A stretch of 64,000 nucleotides of DNA from Stichopus chloronotus. Lineage: Eukaryota > Echinodermata > Holothuroidea > Aspidochirotida > Stichopodidae. The notes under the pieces were generated by a model that did not search any database, had not been told where the DNA came from, and was given only the letters and a program-made list of their open reading frames with translations. The stretch spans positions 20,264,769 through 20,328,768 of the forward strand of contig CM037836.1 in NCBI GenBank assembly GCA_021234535.1, read 5' to 3'. How positions within the stretch are numbered: position 1 is the first letter of the stretch; each line of letters opens with the position of its first letter. Shown in pieces: positions 11,421-24,677 of the stretch. The position numbers were made by a program, and so were the translations under genes.

Positions 11421-13855
11421 CTATATTTGGAAAAGGACAAATTTGTCAAATGAAGTGAAACACTGACCCACGAAATGATAGTTATGATACAAATTGTTCA
11501 TTTGTTACTTGTCAAAAAATCATTATGCTTTAACCTAGAAAATAATGTTGATCTATTAGATTCAATTCTCATAGGACTTGGTGCAGTTAACTGTATACAT
11601 GAGCAACTGATAATTTGGAAAGAAGCCACTCTTGCACCTCAGTCTGCAGTTTAAAATGACAGGCTTTGCCGTATTAGCTGGCACTGACTGCTACAGCACT
11701 ATCAAAGTTACTGGCATGATGCAAGTAGGCCGACAACCTATGGCATACCCTTCAAATGCCAATGTACAGCACTGTCAGAACTGACAACCAATAAGATCAA
11801 TATTTAGCTGCATACCATAAGTACTGTACTACATGGCATGAAATGCATGGTACAGTATTTCAACAGCAATTATCATTCTCAATACAACTTAATAAACGAT
11901 ATTATCATTACAGTTCTCAAAGACCGCACTGCCAAAATCATGCACATGTACTGTATACATGCATGAGGATGGCAGAATGGAAAGGAGGCGCTATTCAGGT
12001 ATTAGACCGGATGGCGCTAAAGGCAGTGTTCAATGTTACCAGTAAGTACTCTTGGCACGGTAGATGGGGGTGCATTTGTTGCGATGGGACAGGTGAAGAG
12101 TGAAGTAAATCTCTGTAAATTGCAGTTCTTAAGGACTTCTCTGCCAAAATTATTCACACGCACTGTATGTAGGGGAGCTTATTATAGTATAGTACAGTAT
12201 TAAAACTCTCCACAACTTACTGGTGTGGGTATTATTCACACATGACTACTTACCCCTTTCACATATTTATGCACTGATAGACAAGCCCAAGCACACTTTC
12301 CATAATTTGTTTTCGGACTGCGGCCTTATTTCCCTAGCTATCCCTTGTTACTATGAGCAAGGGCTAAGTGTATGTCTATGATATGAATCATAGGAAACTA
12401 TCTGTGCTCAGAATGTGATCCTGTCACAATGATGTGACTGAATAGCACAGTTCAGGGTTGTACCTGCAATGGATGGTGTGGGGTGGCCCTGCCCCAGACT
12501 GCTATTTGTGAATGACTTGCGTATCTCTCCCACTCCAACAAATGCACTCCCATCTACCATGCTAGGAGTACTGGTAACATTACTGATACATGTCTATGTA
12601 CAAATAAAATTGATGGACGCATGGCAGTGCATTCCTTAGTCTGATATTTTGTGCAGACAGCCTTGGAAATTCTTTGACCACGAACACTGCAAATACACTG
12701 CCAGTCACTGTGTAATCTACAGTAGCACTCTTGGGACTATACGTATAACACGAACATTGTGACAATGCACCATTTTTGGTTGTTTCGAATGACAGAGTTG
12801 GTTATTTTTTTTAAAATGTCAGTGTCTGGAATTACAGGATGATAGCATTTGGAGTCTAGGACTAAACACTACGAGACTCATACTGGCAGTCCTAACAGCC
12901 AAGTGTTTTTCAGAGTCCTTCACATAACTAAGCCTAAGACCTAACTTTGCTACAGTTACTGTAGACTTGAAATTTTGAGACTTATGACCAAAATTTACAC
13001 TCTGACATACAAAAATGCTAATCATCAAATGTGCATCAAGTCTTTCAAATATGCATACCCTGCTGTAGGTGGAAGGAGTGACAGGATCTTTAGACTACCA
13101 CCCCTTTCATTATCTTCAACTGTTCCATCGCTCTCTTCCCCTCCCTATCCTACCATGTATAATCAGCCACCGTGCAGTAACCTTTCTTGTTATCAGAAAA
13201 CCTTTTCTATTTGCAAGACTGAAGAGTAACAAAATCTTGCAGAAGGCAAACATACTATATTTCATCCATTTTATCCCTCAGAGACAATCACAAACTTTTC
13301 CCCTACAACTCACAGGTGCATGTATTCATGAGTGACTATACTTACCCCTTCTTCACTAATACATTCATTTAGACTTGCTCTACAGTAGATGTCCTCAAAA
13401 TAAATTTCTAGCACCCACCCTCTCAGGTCTAGTCCACCCTTGTTTGCCTTTTGCTCAAGTTTTCATTCTGTGTAGCATGCCTATGTCAGATACCCTACCA
13501 AGCCGCTGAACAGTATTGTCTGTAGCCTATTCCTTGTGTCACTACTTTCACCATGTTCTTCAGGGTATTGCACAATTTTCTCCATTAATCTTCTCTTGTA
13601 TTACAGTTTATTGAATTGATGTAACAGCATTTCAATTACATATTTTCCCAAGGATTTTCGTAATTTTTCCGCTATTTTGCAGTTTCCATCTGCAATCAGT
13701 TTTGACCTGGAGGGAGAGGGATTCGCACTCAGGGTGCCCTATGTTGCTCCTGCACGGGATCTGATCAGTGTGAGTGGGGCATGTCGTTCACTCTGGCCCA
13801 GTTGTCAAAAATTCAAAATTTTCTTCAGAGCCGCAGGGAACAGACTAGGGGGTGA

Positions 13856-14290
13856 CTAGAGACGGTTGCAGATCCTTTCATAATTGCGGGACATCCAGTA
13901 GCCAAGGCTCCTGCTGGAATCACAAAAAGGTCAAAGAAAGGCAAGTCTAAAGCAAAGTCCAAGGGTAGGAAGGCTAAGCTGGCTGAGGAGGAAGTGTCAG
14001 TTCAGGGTTGCCGAGCTTCGGCACCCTAGAGACTGGCCGGGGATCCCAGAATTGCGTTCCATCTATCAGGACATAGAGCAGGATCCACAGCATACCAGCC
14101 TTCCACCAGAGGCTGTGGACGAGAACCTTCCTTGGAACGATCTCCCGCAGGCTGCTCAGAATGCCAGGGTTTATGGGAGCGAGTCTCATGAGGAGGCTCC
14201 ACAGGATCCGACTACTCAGAGCCAGGATTCTGTTCAAGCTCATGGTGGCGGTGGTTGCCCATCTCCAGGTCGAACCAAACCCCACTGGAT
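13856..14290 (+). pseudogene. Possible coding remnant with a basic tract, one frame break
   Basis: A 57-codon frame starts after TGA at 13853 and ends at TAG 14027-14029. It contains KRSKKGKSKAKSKGRKAK followed by LAEEEVS. A second frame continues from about 14030 with residues DWPGIPELRSIYQD and QAAQNARVYGSESHEE before losing sense. GC content and codon-like structure exceed the neighbourhood. It could be a decayed transposon ORF or processed gene; I do not recognise the family. Confidence 0.3.
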
Positions 14291-17200
14291 CAAGAGCGGC
14301 ATTCTCTTAAATCCTGCCAAATTCTACAAAGATTATTCATGTACAGTCCCCTACATGTACAAAGCACACAGGGTCATCCCATCTCTAAACATCTTAACAA
14401 GATACAAGTCAGGGTTTAACACAATCCTATTTTCCTGTTTAAAAATACACTGTCTTATCTGTGAGAAAGTCTATCTACACCTCTGAAAGGAAAACAGGCC
14501 ACTGTGGCAAATTAAACTGCATCTTGGTCCACAAGCCAGACCATGGTCTACTCCTCGCTTGGGGATCTATTCATGGGAAAAATATGCAGCAGAGCTTTAC
14601 TAACAAGGACCAAAGAAAAGAGACAAACACACCAAACCGTCCTGTAAACAACTTTATAATGTAATTATCTCAGTGACAAACATTGATGGTGGGGATCAGC
14701 ATTAGTAGTAAATCTTGTTCCACCATGATGGGAATTGGGTCCTTTATCAACCATTCCTCATCAATAGCTGGCACTATTTTCCCCAGGTCCATTAATGTTT
14801 GCACAACTTCCTCCTCATGCAAAGCATGTATAGATAGGTACAGTATTTTGTGTTCAGTCCTATAGCATGGATGATGATGTGAGGGTGAAGTGTGCCTTGT
14901 TTTAAAAGGTGTGAAAGAATAGGCGGCTCTGCATGGTGTTGCACTGCTGATTCATGTAGGCCTATGGATGAATACAATTTTGCTACAAATCTGTAATGAA
15001 TTATTAATTTTGATATTCTCTCAGGACTGCTATGCTTCATCTTGCTTCAGAACATCGGTCATTGTCATGCTGGGTAGTAATTTGACACGCTGAAATTGAA
15101 TGAATTCATTTTCTAATCAAGTTGCATTTCAAGAGTCTGTGATAACACAACAAGATCTTAAATGCACTGAAGTTGAAATAAGTTCTCAGTGAGAACATTC
15201 TTCTACTAGAAGTTAGTACAGCCAAGAGTTAACAATGCAAGGGAGTATTTGCACTTGGTTTAATAAACACTTCAATTAACATTCCCTTCTGAATTGTTTA
15301 GAAAAGAACACAATCAGTTGCCAGATTCAGGTAACCATGAGTACACATCAAATACATCTTATGTATTACTGGCCAGTTGAAATTTGACAACGTGCAGTGT
15401 AGACGCTCTGTACGGTAAAGCCTCACATTTCACTTTCTGCACAAAGTCTCTTAAAGCTGGAATATGAGTTGTGTCAATCACCTGGAGGACCTATCTTTGT
15501 TCTTTGTCAGTATTATAGGGATGAGAAAGTGGAAAACATCAACTGTCACCTGAGAGAAAACTCTCATCCTCCAGATATTTGGAATACAAAACTTACCTTG
15601 ACATTTTCTTGGCCCTACAGAAATCAGACTCTACAGGGACGCACAGCATTCAACAACTGTTACCTTATATCCAATAGACCAATGGAAACAGATGTATTCA
15701 CTTCCGCAACAATGGGGCTCAAACAAATGTCTTTTTGTAGTAGCTGCGATATATTCCACGGAATCTGACTTTCACTAACAAATTCCCGACTATATTCCAG
15801 CTTTGACGAACATATATGAAGTATGCATACGGCAGTCCGTAGTCAGGAGGGACACTGCAAAAATCTTCCCTCAGATTCATTCTGCACTGTGCTTTTTCAG
15901 AGATGGGCAAAGCTTTTTACTACAACCAAACTCACACTACCAACTGTAACATTTATTACAAGGAAAATGCAACTTGTAAAGTTGCTCAAAACCAATGTTT
16001 CCACAGGTTTTGGCCAAACCTATAAATGGAAATTTGCAAGTGAAACATATGCACAGTATTATGCAAGGGATACATTTGGACCAGCCTTAAAGTGTGTCAC
16101 ACTGTTGGTACGGTCGCCTATGTAGTGTAGAGAACTGTAATCTCCAGTTTGCACAAAAGAGATTTTTGAATACTTTGCTGAGCACACAATTTACTTAATT
16201 AGTAATATTTTAGCAAATAAAGGGCCATTCTATGAGGTCTTCCCTCACCTTTGATCTGGCTGCACAATAGGGCAGGCTTTTACCTCTTTTTACAATAGGT
16301 TCCTCGTTACAGGTTTGCATCAGTTCCATAGTCACTGTTGTGGCTAAGCCAGAAATTGCAAAGCCTACCTGCTGATGACTAAAGGACCACTCAGTCTGAT
16401 ATTACCATGAACTACACAGTATTTACAGTTCTTGCTGGTATGTAATTGCACTGTTTACAGTTATCCAACACATGTCAGTGTCACTGTGCTTGGCATCTAT
16501 AGCAAAGAAAGTGCGAAAAGACAGTGCAGGCATTGATGACAGCATGTATCCAATCAGACACCGCATATAAACTACAGTAGACGTGTAAAGACAGTACAGA
16601 GAGGTGTACAGACCTGTACTACATACACTGCATGTATCAGTGCCATCTACGTTTATGCATACATGTAAAGGTTCAGGGTTTAAGGTGGGCCTAACTGAAG
16701 TGTTAAATGCTTGCAGAATGCATACAGTAGTTTTGACCATGTGCAGAATGTCTAAACGTTTTCTCTCGAAGCTAAGTTAACGAAACAAATGTTCCCGAGA
16801 TGATGGTATTTCAGTGATGAAATATCAATTGAGAATTAGACTGGGGGATTGTACACTTCAATAATGCACTGAAAAATCCTTCATGGAATTGACATCTGGA
16901 CTGAGATGGTAGCGGGGAGGAGTGGGGACGGAGAACGTTGGTTTGGCATGGGGGCTGTGTTGAATGGTCTTGGCAGTTTCCGAGGGTAATCCATTTAACA
17001 ACTAACATCCAAGTGATTTTCGGTTTGTACAGTTGATATCATTTTTCAGTGCTGCAACTTGTGGCAACAGTGGCATATGTCCTTTTGTACAATGATCGCA
17101 ACTTCCTGGTAAGTTGTCATCACTGATCATATTTTAGATAAATTTGCACCTCCAAAGTAGGCTTGTCTACTGAAAGAGAATCCTAGTTACCTCTTTCAGC

Positions 17201-17466
17201 ATGTCACACAACATGTTACTATATATACAGGTAGTAACTGCATGCTTCTCCAGCTGATAGAGGACAGTGCTTAAGTTTGACACTGCTCTTGGAATTAGGT
17301 AACAAAGTGGGTTCATGAGATTTAGGTGGTCTACTTTAATCTTCAGTTATACATCATGTTTTCAAATGAGGGTTGAATGCTACAGTATTGCGAGGTCTTT
17401 TGATCTATGAATATGCAGTGCTTCCATCAGACTGCAGTCACTGCAACCCACCATATGAACAATCTA

Positions 17467-17502
17467 ATACATACATACATACATACATACATACACACAC
17501 AC

Positions 17503-17539
<37 letters not shown>
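17467..17539. repeat. Compound microsatellite (ATAC)n(AC)n(AGAC)n
   Basis: Runs of ATAC, then AC, then AGAC follow one another without interruption in intron sequence. A frame through it encodes only simple IHTY/TDRQ repeats. Confidence 0.97.
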
Positions 17540-17542
<3 letters not shown>

Positions 17543-18583
17543 TGGACCTTTACTGTACATCTTTAACTGTTTGGTGAATACAACTGAGTAGTTTACTGCT
17601 TCAATTGAGCCAACTATGTACAGTATTTCACCCAGTTTTCCTTGACAGGAGAAAACGCTGACTTACAGGTGAATCTTGGAAGTGAACAAAGCAGTGACAA
17701 AGTGAAAAACCCATTTTGACAAAAGCCAGACTACTGTTACTTAGGGAAATTTGAGAGAGGGGATGTAGAAAACATAATTGGTACAAATATCAGAATGCTA
17801 CCTTCATTTAGAGACCCTGAATAAAATTCATCTCAACAAACTCAGTGTGATACAGTAGCTTGAAGGAAATCAAAGGTGCCAGCTTGATCAACAAAGTTGT
17901 GCACAATCATCACTGACTGAATTCATGAGGCACTGTTATCTGTGTTGAACTTAAGTCCTTAGACTTTTGTTAGCCTAGCTACAGTAAGATAAATAACAAA
18001 CAATATGTTTATCAAATGTCAAGAAGGGGCAAACACCTCAGATTAGGAAAAGTTCACAATGTTCTTAATTTGGAGGATAGTATGGACTCTTGCTGGGCTT
18101 TCTGCAAGCATTACGCAGTACCACAGGGACTCATTACTATACACGAAGACTATGTGTGCTTTCAGACTCAAAAATGCAGAGTGAAAAACAAAATATAATC
18201 CCATGAAAAACTTAACAGGTTTGCTTTTGTAATATAGTGCACTCAAAAAGCCAGGCTTCTAATATCCTTCAGGAAATAATTTATCCAGTATCACTTCTCA
18301 CTTTGTTGCTGTACACAAAATGGTCAAATTGCTGCACAAATGAAATATTGTGTAGTGCAGTTATATTTGCATGCAACATAAGGGCTTTCACAGATTTTGC
18401 AACAAAATACAGCAAAATCTTGAAAACTAGCTATGCAAATTTTGAGAGCTAAATTATTCCCTGTTCCTGTAAAGCTGAAAACTAAATAAACATACATGTT
18501 TACTACATCACAATATTGTCTGTCGGTTTAGAAACTGTTATCAACAAATTGCTAAAAGGGGAGAAATTATATACCCTCTAGAG

Positions 18584-18878
18584 CAGAGGTGGGCCAGTGA
18601 TTTTTTTGGAGCACACAAGAGGTCTCAAGCAAACAAACAGAAAAAATCATTAGCACCAGACCACTCAATCACTAAATTCTGCCAGGTAGGCTTACATTTC
18701 CAGGTACTTATCAACAATGTACTATATTGCTTTTGTGAATTACGATTTATATTGCTTGAAAGTCCTCAGAATTTAAAGGTTTGAAATGAATGGCAGGTCA
18801 TTTATCATCAAGTGCGGCCCGGACAATATTTCATTCCTCATATCTGGCCCGCTCAGTCGAAAAGGTTGCCCACCCCTG
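18584..18878. mobile_element. hAT-like nonautonomous element (MITE), 295 bp
   Basis: The left end CAGAGGTGGGC and the right end GCCCACCCCTG form imperfect terminal inverted repeats of 11 bp. They are flanked by CTCTAGAG (18576-18583) and ATCTAGAT (18879-18886), an 8-bp target duplication with two changes. The ends and the nTCTAGAn target fit hAT transposons. The GCGGCCCGG and TCTGGCCCGC words near the right end recall hAT/Charlie interiors. There is no coding capacity. Confidence 0.75.
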
Positions 18879-19744
18879 ATCTAGATCCTGATCTCCTCTA
18901 AATATGTTTGCAATAGTACTGTACTAGCCAATGATGTAAGGACTCGGTTCCAGAATTGATACCCGGATTCAACTGTTCACTGATGTACACTGTGGGACAA
19001 AATTAAATTTTTATGCAACCAACCAAGAACACTCCATTGTCATGTCCCAGTGGGAGATACATGGTGCTATGTTAATGTCCAAATCAAAATGCCTGATCAT
19101 GAACTCAAGATGACCCCCCAGCATAATGGAGGTACCTTACAAGGTACCATAATGACAACAGACTGCGGGTAACAAATTTTGGACCCAGCGCTAGCACTCC
19201 ATCCACTATCCAGTTAGCTCAGTTCTTGTATAGCTATTCTGTTAATCTGTTATCAGCTGCCCGGTTTCTTTAGACTTCTGTCGAGAACTGTCTGATCATT
19301 GGCACTTGACATCCGGTCCTTCCATCATTGCTAAATACTATTACTATAAGAGTGGCGACTGTTGATTACCTATGTGCGCTGTTCAGGTTCCACATGTCGG
19401 TAATTATGGCTGTTCTTCAGGACAACCATTTCACCATTTTTAGTTGTCTGCAAGGGAATTTGGTTGTTCAATTTTTTTTTTTTTTGTACAAGTGTAGACG
19501 AAATTAAAAAAACAGCAAATTCCAACAAATTCTGTTATAGATTCGTTTATTCCAGCAATGCCTACATAATTTTACCATACACGTTCTCCACCATGACTTA
19601 CATTCCATATGAAGTCTTGAAGAATGAAACAGCTGCTGAGAATGTGACATAAATACATGACTTACAGAAAAACTGAAAGCATCAATCGCTTAGGCCCTAG
19701 CAGTATAACTTTAATTTGGGCCCAAAACATGCTTTTTTATTCTT

Positions 19745-19990
19745 ACAGAGAAAACCATACAGTCAAAGGACTTCTTTGTGATTCCTTGCCAAAGTTTATG
19801 ACAAACATTTAGGACAAACCAACATACCAGTTCGAAGTTCAATCGCATTAGCCTTCTTGAGATTCATCTACAAGGTTTTCAAAACTATGACTTTCGTTGA
19901 CTGTGATACTACATTTACAACGTTTTTCAACAACGACCTCTACTGACCTCATGAAACCTTTGAGCTCCCCAAAACATTTAGATAACAACA
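19745..19990 (+). repeat. Dispersed TGACCT-type repeat, fourth copy
   Basis: GTGATTCCTTGCC, GACAAACAT, AGCCTTCTTGAGATTC, ACAAGGTTTTCA and CTGACCTCATGAAACCTTTG appear in the same order as in the repeat at 230-700. It is more diverged than that copy. Confidence 0.6.
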
Positions 19991-20681
19991 AGCTTGTTGG
20001 TTGTCCGCATGTAATTTTAGTTGTCCCAGACCAGTCAACCATGCAAATCGAGCCCTGGTGTTAGAGCATTTGAGTGAGAACATTTTCTGATAAAGTTTGA
20101 GCTGAATATGACCTAGCCTCTTGGCCTAGGCTAGCCTAGACTTGTTTTGAATGAGTTGTTTTGATCAGTTTTACAATTTTCAACTGGTTACGTCATACTG
20201 TAGGCCTAGGTGTAGACGTAACTTGTAAGCAACAGTTGGCAACACACAAAACTTATGAAATATGGCTAACTACAAACTGTTTTAAAAAAGACTGCATTGG
20301 AACAGTGTGTACACTTGCAGTTACCGTGTGGGCTAAAACAAATTGTAACCTTAGGCCAGTTGGAAAGTTGGTAGGTACAGTGGATTTTCTACACATTACT
20401 TCCGCACAGCAGGAGCCATATATACGGGTTTACACCACACTATCCACACAAACCTAGGCCAATAATAGTTATCAAGATCGGACAGAGCTATTCCGTACAG
20501 TTTCAACAGATCTGGGCGATAACCATTTCACAAGTCACCACAGCAGCAAGTTTGCTTTAAGGTGATAGGACAGTATGTATATAGTTGGCAACAAATTCTG
20601 TTCAAGTAAGGACGATCCCTTAGTCAGTGTGTGTGCGCTGACATGTGACAGAAGGCACAGCCCATAAAATGATCAACTTAC

Positions 20682-20804
20682 TTTGTTTGCCCGATCTTCT
20701 TGAATTTTTAGATCTTTTTCGCGTTGTTCTTTTTCAGTTATTGCGTCATCTCTCTCAGTCCTCAAAACCTGGATCTTCTTTCTAAAACTGTCGATTCCTG
20801 ACAT
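20682..20804 (-). CDS. TPM: Tropomyosin exon 1b: alternative first exon of a short isoform
   Basis: The ORF begins with ATG after an in-frame TAA 15 nt upstream. It encodes 41 residues starting MSGIDSFRKKIQVLRTERDD and ending with RANK, then runs into a strong donor, gtaagt. Phase 0 at the donor matches exon 3, so the join ANK/AEEEMGNLQ is in frame. The position between exons 2 and 3 is that of exon 1b in vertebrate tropomyosins, which encodes the N-terminus of cytoplasmic short isoforms from an internal promoter. The residue sequence is not close to vertebrate 1b, but it is a charged heptad coil of similar length. Usage in a particular tissue is inference; identity as a tropomyosin first exon rests on position, phase and composition. 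Confidence 0.87.
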
Positions 20805-20990
20805 TATTCCTGATGTTTATTATATTTTTCCACGGCAGAAGTACAAACGAAAGCCAATATGAGAGCTTAGGTGGCCGGATGTATAGTAGGACTAGGAGTA
20901 GGCTCTATTTGTAGCGGCACGGTACAATAATCTTACGGATGTAACAGGGTGTCCACGTAAGGTGGTTATAAAATATCACCAAGTGCAATC
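20805..20990 (-). promoter_or_regulatory. Candidate internal promoter and 5' leader for exon 1b
   Basis: The minus strand carries TATTTTATAA at 20966-20975, about 160 nt upstream of the exon 1b start codon. A start site some 30 nt downstream would leave a leader of about 130 nt. The surrounding 20.8-21.3 kb contains more CpG than the flanking introns. Placement is by inference from the alternative first exon; no start site can be proven from sequence. Confidence 0.4.
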
Positions 20991-21803
20991 ACAGAACGGT
21001 TAATTTGTCTACGGGCGTCCTTTTTCGATGATTTTGTGTAAAAAGTTTACCGACGCTGAACTGTGTTTCCTTACAGCGCTGTACGTGTTAGTCCCCGTGT
21101 GCAGTGATTAACATGCCTAGGCAGCAGAGAAATCTCCGTACACGCCTCGTATTGTGTGGTATAGTGCAAACCAACTACATAGCTACAGCATGCACGTACT
21201 GTACTGTACGAAGCTATCTAGGCATAGCGAAGCCATTACACAGGGCGTCCCCATAGGTCACGTGATAACAGGTTGCTTTACAGTTCCTCGGAAAATCAAA
21301 CGAACTGCCGGTGGGTATTCTTTTTACCGTTCGTCCTCCCCGCAGTTTATGTCAGTTCAATTGAATGGCTTAGCACACGAATCTCTGGTGCAGAGGAAAT
21401 GGTGGCATGTGTATGCTCCATTCCCCTTTATTTTCTTTTTTTTTAAGTCATGGATCATTCTTCTTGCAAGTATGTGACTTGAAGATGAGCATCACGTAAC
21501 TAGTTGAATATTCAAGTTCAAGATGAATAACATCTAAATGATGACTAATACCTCAGACATTTATTTGTCATTTGTTGCCGCACAAGCGCTGTACCGGTCT
21601 TTTGGAGGGGTTGCTATGGAAATGTTCAATACAAGCACTGGGTTATCGGGGAAAAAGTAAAATAAATAAAAATTCAGGCATAATTCAAACGATTTTTCTT
21701 TACGAGCTTTTACTGAAAGACGGGAAGCGCCGGAGATACTTCTGCGCGAGCCGTTTCAGTTTTCGATCGTCTGACTCAGTGACGACGTACCTGAATTACA
21801 GGC

Positions 21804-21860
21804 GATGTACAGACGATTTCTCAGTGAATCTGTACAAGAAAGTGGTTTGCCCTTGTTAGC
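21804..21860 (+). repeat. 57-bp segment repeated at 24621 (copy 1)
   Basis: The words TGTACAGACGAT, TCTCAGTGAATC, GTACAAGAAA and TGGTTTG occur in the same order at 24621-24677 with about seven differences. Both copies are open on the plus strand and would encode CTDDxSVNxYKKxVCxC. The family is not known to me. Confidence 0.7.
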
Positions 21861-24620
21861 TTCTAATCCATAGACATATATTCATATGGTGTTATCTTCG
21901 ACAGGACTACAAATTGGATGGCGCTTTAACTCCGAGGCGGGTTCTCTGTGCATATTTGATAGCCATTTTATTTAAATGATCTTCAAATTTAACAATGATT
22001 CACCAACCTCGAAAGAATTCTGACAGAAACACTGACAGAAATGATGAAGATGGTGAAGCAAACCCAATTTTGTGCCATACCAATGGTAACATCATTATCT
22101 TCATGTATACTCTACAGGGACGGGTAGGAGAGGCACCGTGTACGTGCACAAGCACATCCATAATTTCCAAAATTGACACAGACATTAAACTGTTGCTCTT
22201 CCCGTCATGGTTCACAATATAGCAATTCATTTTACTTGCACTACGTGCATAGTGCTCCCCCCCCCCCTACACTTACACCTACGACCTTTAAAATGGAGGA
22301 CAGAAAGACTTCAAGTTTGAAGAAGGAAACTATCACTCGGGATCAAACTTTTTTCTTATTCCTCATTAAGTCAAATATCACTATAAACAAAGTCTCGCCC
22401 ACAACTTGAAAATTAAAAACAAAATTGAACGACAAACGTCTACAGGTCGGCAGGCATGATCGCGACTGGAACCGGAACTTGCCAGTGAACTACCGCGGCT
22501 TTTTGTTTTTCTATAGTACACGTTTTATAATGGGAGAGAGATACTATGTACAACCTTTTGACGGCAAAGGATAAGGATGCGGGACAGGCGTCGCAATTCC
22601 ACGACAGGAAACAGCACAAACATATACTCTAAACTTTCAAGGCTAGTTGAATCCCCAAATGTCAAACAGCACTGATCGCAATATGATCTAGGGCTATATG
22701 ACAATTTTTTTTCAAGTACACTTTTCTTTTCAACAAACCCAAACTGCAGAGAATAATTTGCCATGGTAACATTTCGGCAAAAATTTTGTCAAACAAGGGA
22801 CGACAGCATTCTCGACCTCAGGCAGTGCCCTTGTGTTTATAGGACTGCATGCGTTTTTATGTCTATAAGGATGACAAAGAGTACGTGTGTATATGCCAGA
22901 GGTGTCTATAGTTCCACAGAGCAAGATTTTCCCAAAGATGTGACTACCATCCTAGCCACAAATGAGAAGCGATGTAAGCCATAACTGAGATGACTTGTAA
23001 AAACCTGAGTGGAAATCAACCACGGCTAGACAACAAAGTGGCATATTGTGATGATAGTTTTCCATGAATCCGTCAGTTACCGCACCCGTCACATTCTCTG
23101 TACAGGGGTCAATCCCGGTCCGGTTAGACGGGCCCGCCCAGGCCTCTCATTGGGTTGTGCAGTATGTGTACTAGCAAGAGCATGGTGATATTCACACTTG
23201 TCTACAGGACTACAACAAATGAACATTTTTTCCCCTACATATTAGCGAAATTACAGGGAGGTGCGATTTAGAAGGAGATACACTCCCAACGGATTACACC
23301 GCTGGTTAGAGGTGTGGCTTTACCTTTTTGTTATTCTAAAGTACCAGCTTTGACCCATTTTTAGTATCGACAAATCAACGTGTAGGCGTGGCATCGTGTG
23401 TAGGCCCCGCCCATTCTGTACCAGTACAGCATGCAGGGCAATAGCACATACATACGTACGACACATTCGTTTTAATATGCGGATGTCTACTTTATGTTAA
23501 TGGGGCTGACACATCACACCAAATACTGTACAGTGTATAGCCATCTTACATAGTTTTAATTCTTCGAAAAAATTTGGTACGGAGTAGTTCGTAATCACAT
23601 CTTGAAACTTTGTCAGCGTCAAAGCAAGCAGCTACTGAAGTGATGAGATGAAGGGGTTTAGGTGACTTGCATCATTGTCGCTGATGTGGTATCACTTTGA
23701 CCCCCACCCCCCACGTCTGAAGTAGCCTCAACACCAATGCCTGGTTTGGCTATAGGCCTATATGAACTGTTCCTGGAGGAGGTTAGGTTATTGAATTTTT
23801 ACACATGACATAGAAAATTGTATAAAATAATGGAGGGGCGTGCGGATATCTTCAGTTGCTGCTGTTCAACCTCCGAAGGATACAGTTAAGAAAGAAAGTG
23901 GTGCCGTTATTTGAATCACTGACTGGGGGAGCAAGAAGTTTGCTACTGCTTAGATTCCAAGGAAACTCAATCTCCATCAACCAGGGAGTTTTAGCAACTC
24001 CCTGTAACCACGGACTTTTCCGTCTGTCTTTAATCAAATCTTGTTGTCCCAGGTAACTATACCATACGCAGGCTAATATAGTGCGCTGAAGAGGGCATCT
24101 TTAGTGGTGTGTTTGGGATAAAGACGTCTGTATACCCTACCTTACATGATATTTGTTCACATCACATCGCAAATCTGTGAATATATATTTTTATCCTAAT
24201 TTATCATAGACAATAGGCAACCCTCGGTCAAAAAAACTGTAACTTCTCACATATTTACTGACTGTAGGACTGAGGCTCATCAGAAGTATGGGTATGCAAT
24301 GGTTTCCTTCAAATTTGTCACAAATTGAACGATATCGGGCTCAATGAGTCCCTTTAATTTCACATCACATGACTAGAGCTGACTAATAAGATTGATGATC
24401 CATTACGACACTTCAGAGGTCAAGTCTAGAGTTTGCCTAAATATGCATTTATCACATTTATGCATATGCAATATAGGCCCTTCGTATGCATAATTTTGTA
24501 TACTTAACTACCGATTGCATCCCACTCTACACAGTTTGGAGTCGGTGGGAATGTCCCATCGCAAAGTACGAGTCCTCCGGAAGCCGCCAAAAGAACATCA
24601 GGACAGTGCGTATGCGATAC

Positions 24621-24677
24621 TATGTACAGACGATATCTCAGTGAATCAGTACAAGAAAATGGTTTGTGCTTGTTGGC
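24621..24677 (+). repeat. 57-bp segment repeated at 21804 (copy 2)
   Basis: See the copy at 21804. The conserved reading CTDDxSVNxYKKxVCxC and the same orientation suggest fragments of one dispersed element rather than a local duplication. The flanks could not be aligned with confidence. Confidence 0.7.

Larger units (their letters stand above)
11421..20681 (-). other. Tropomyosin intron between exon 1b and exon 3
   Basis: This is 9.3 kb of intron for both splice routes. It holds a possible coding remnant at 13856-14290, a microsatellite at 17467, a hAT-like foldback element at 18584 and a dispersed repeat at 19745. No exon was seen. Confidence 0.75.
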
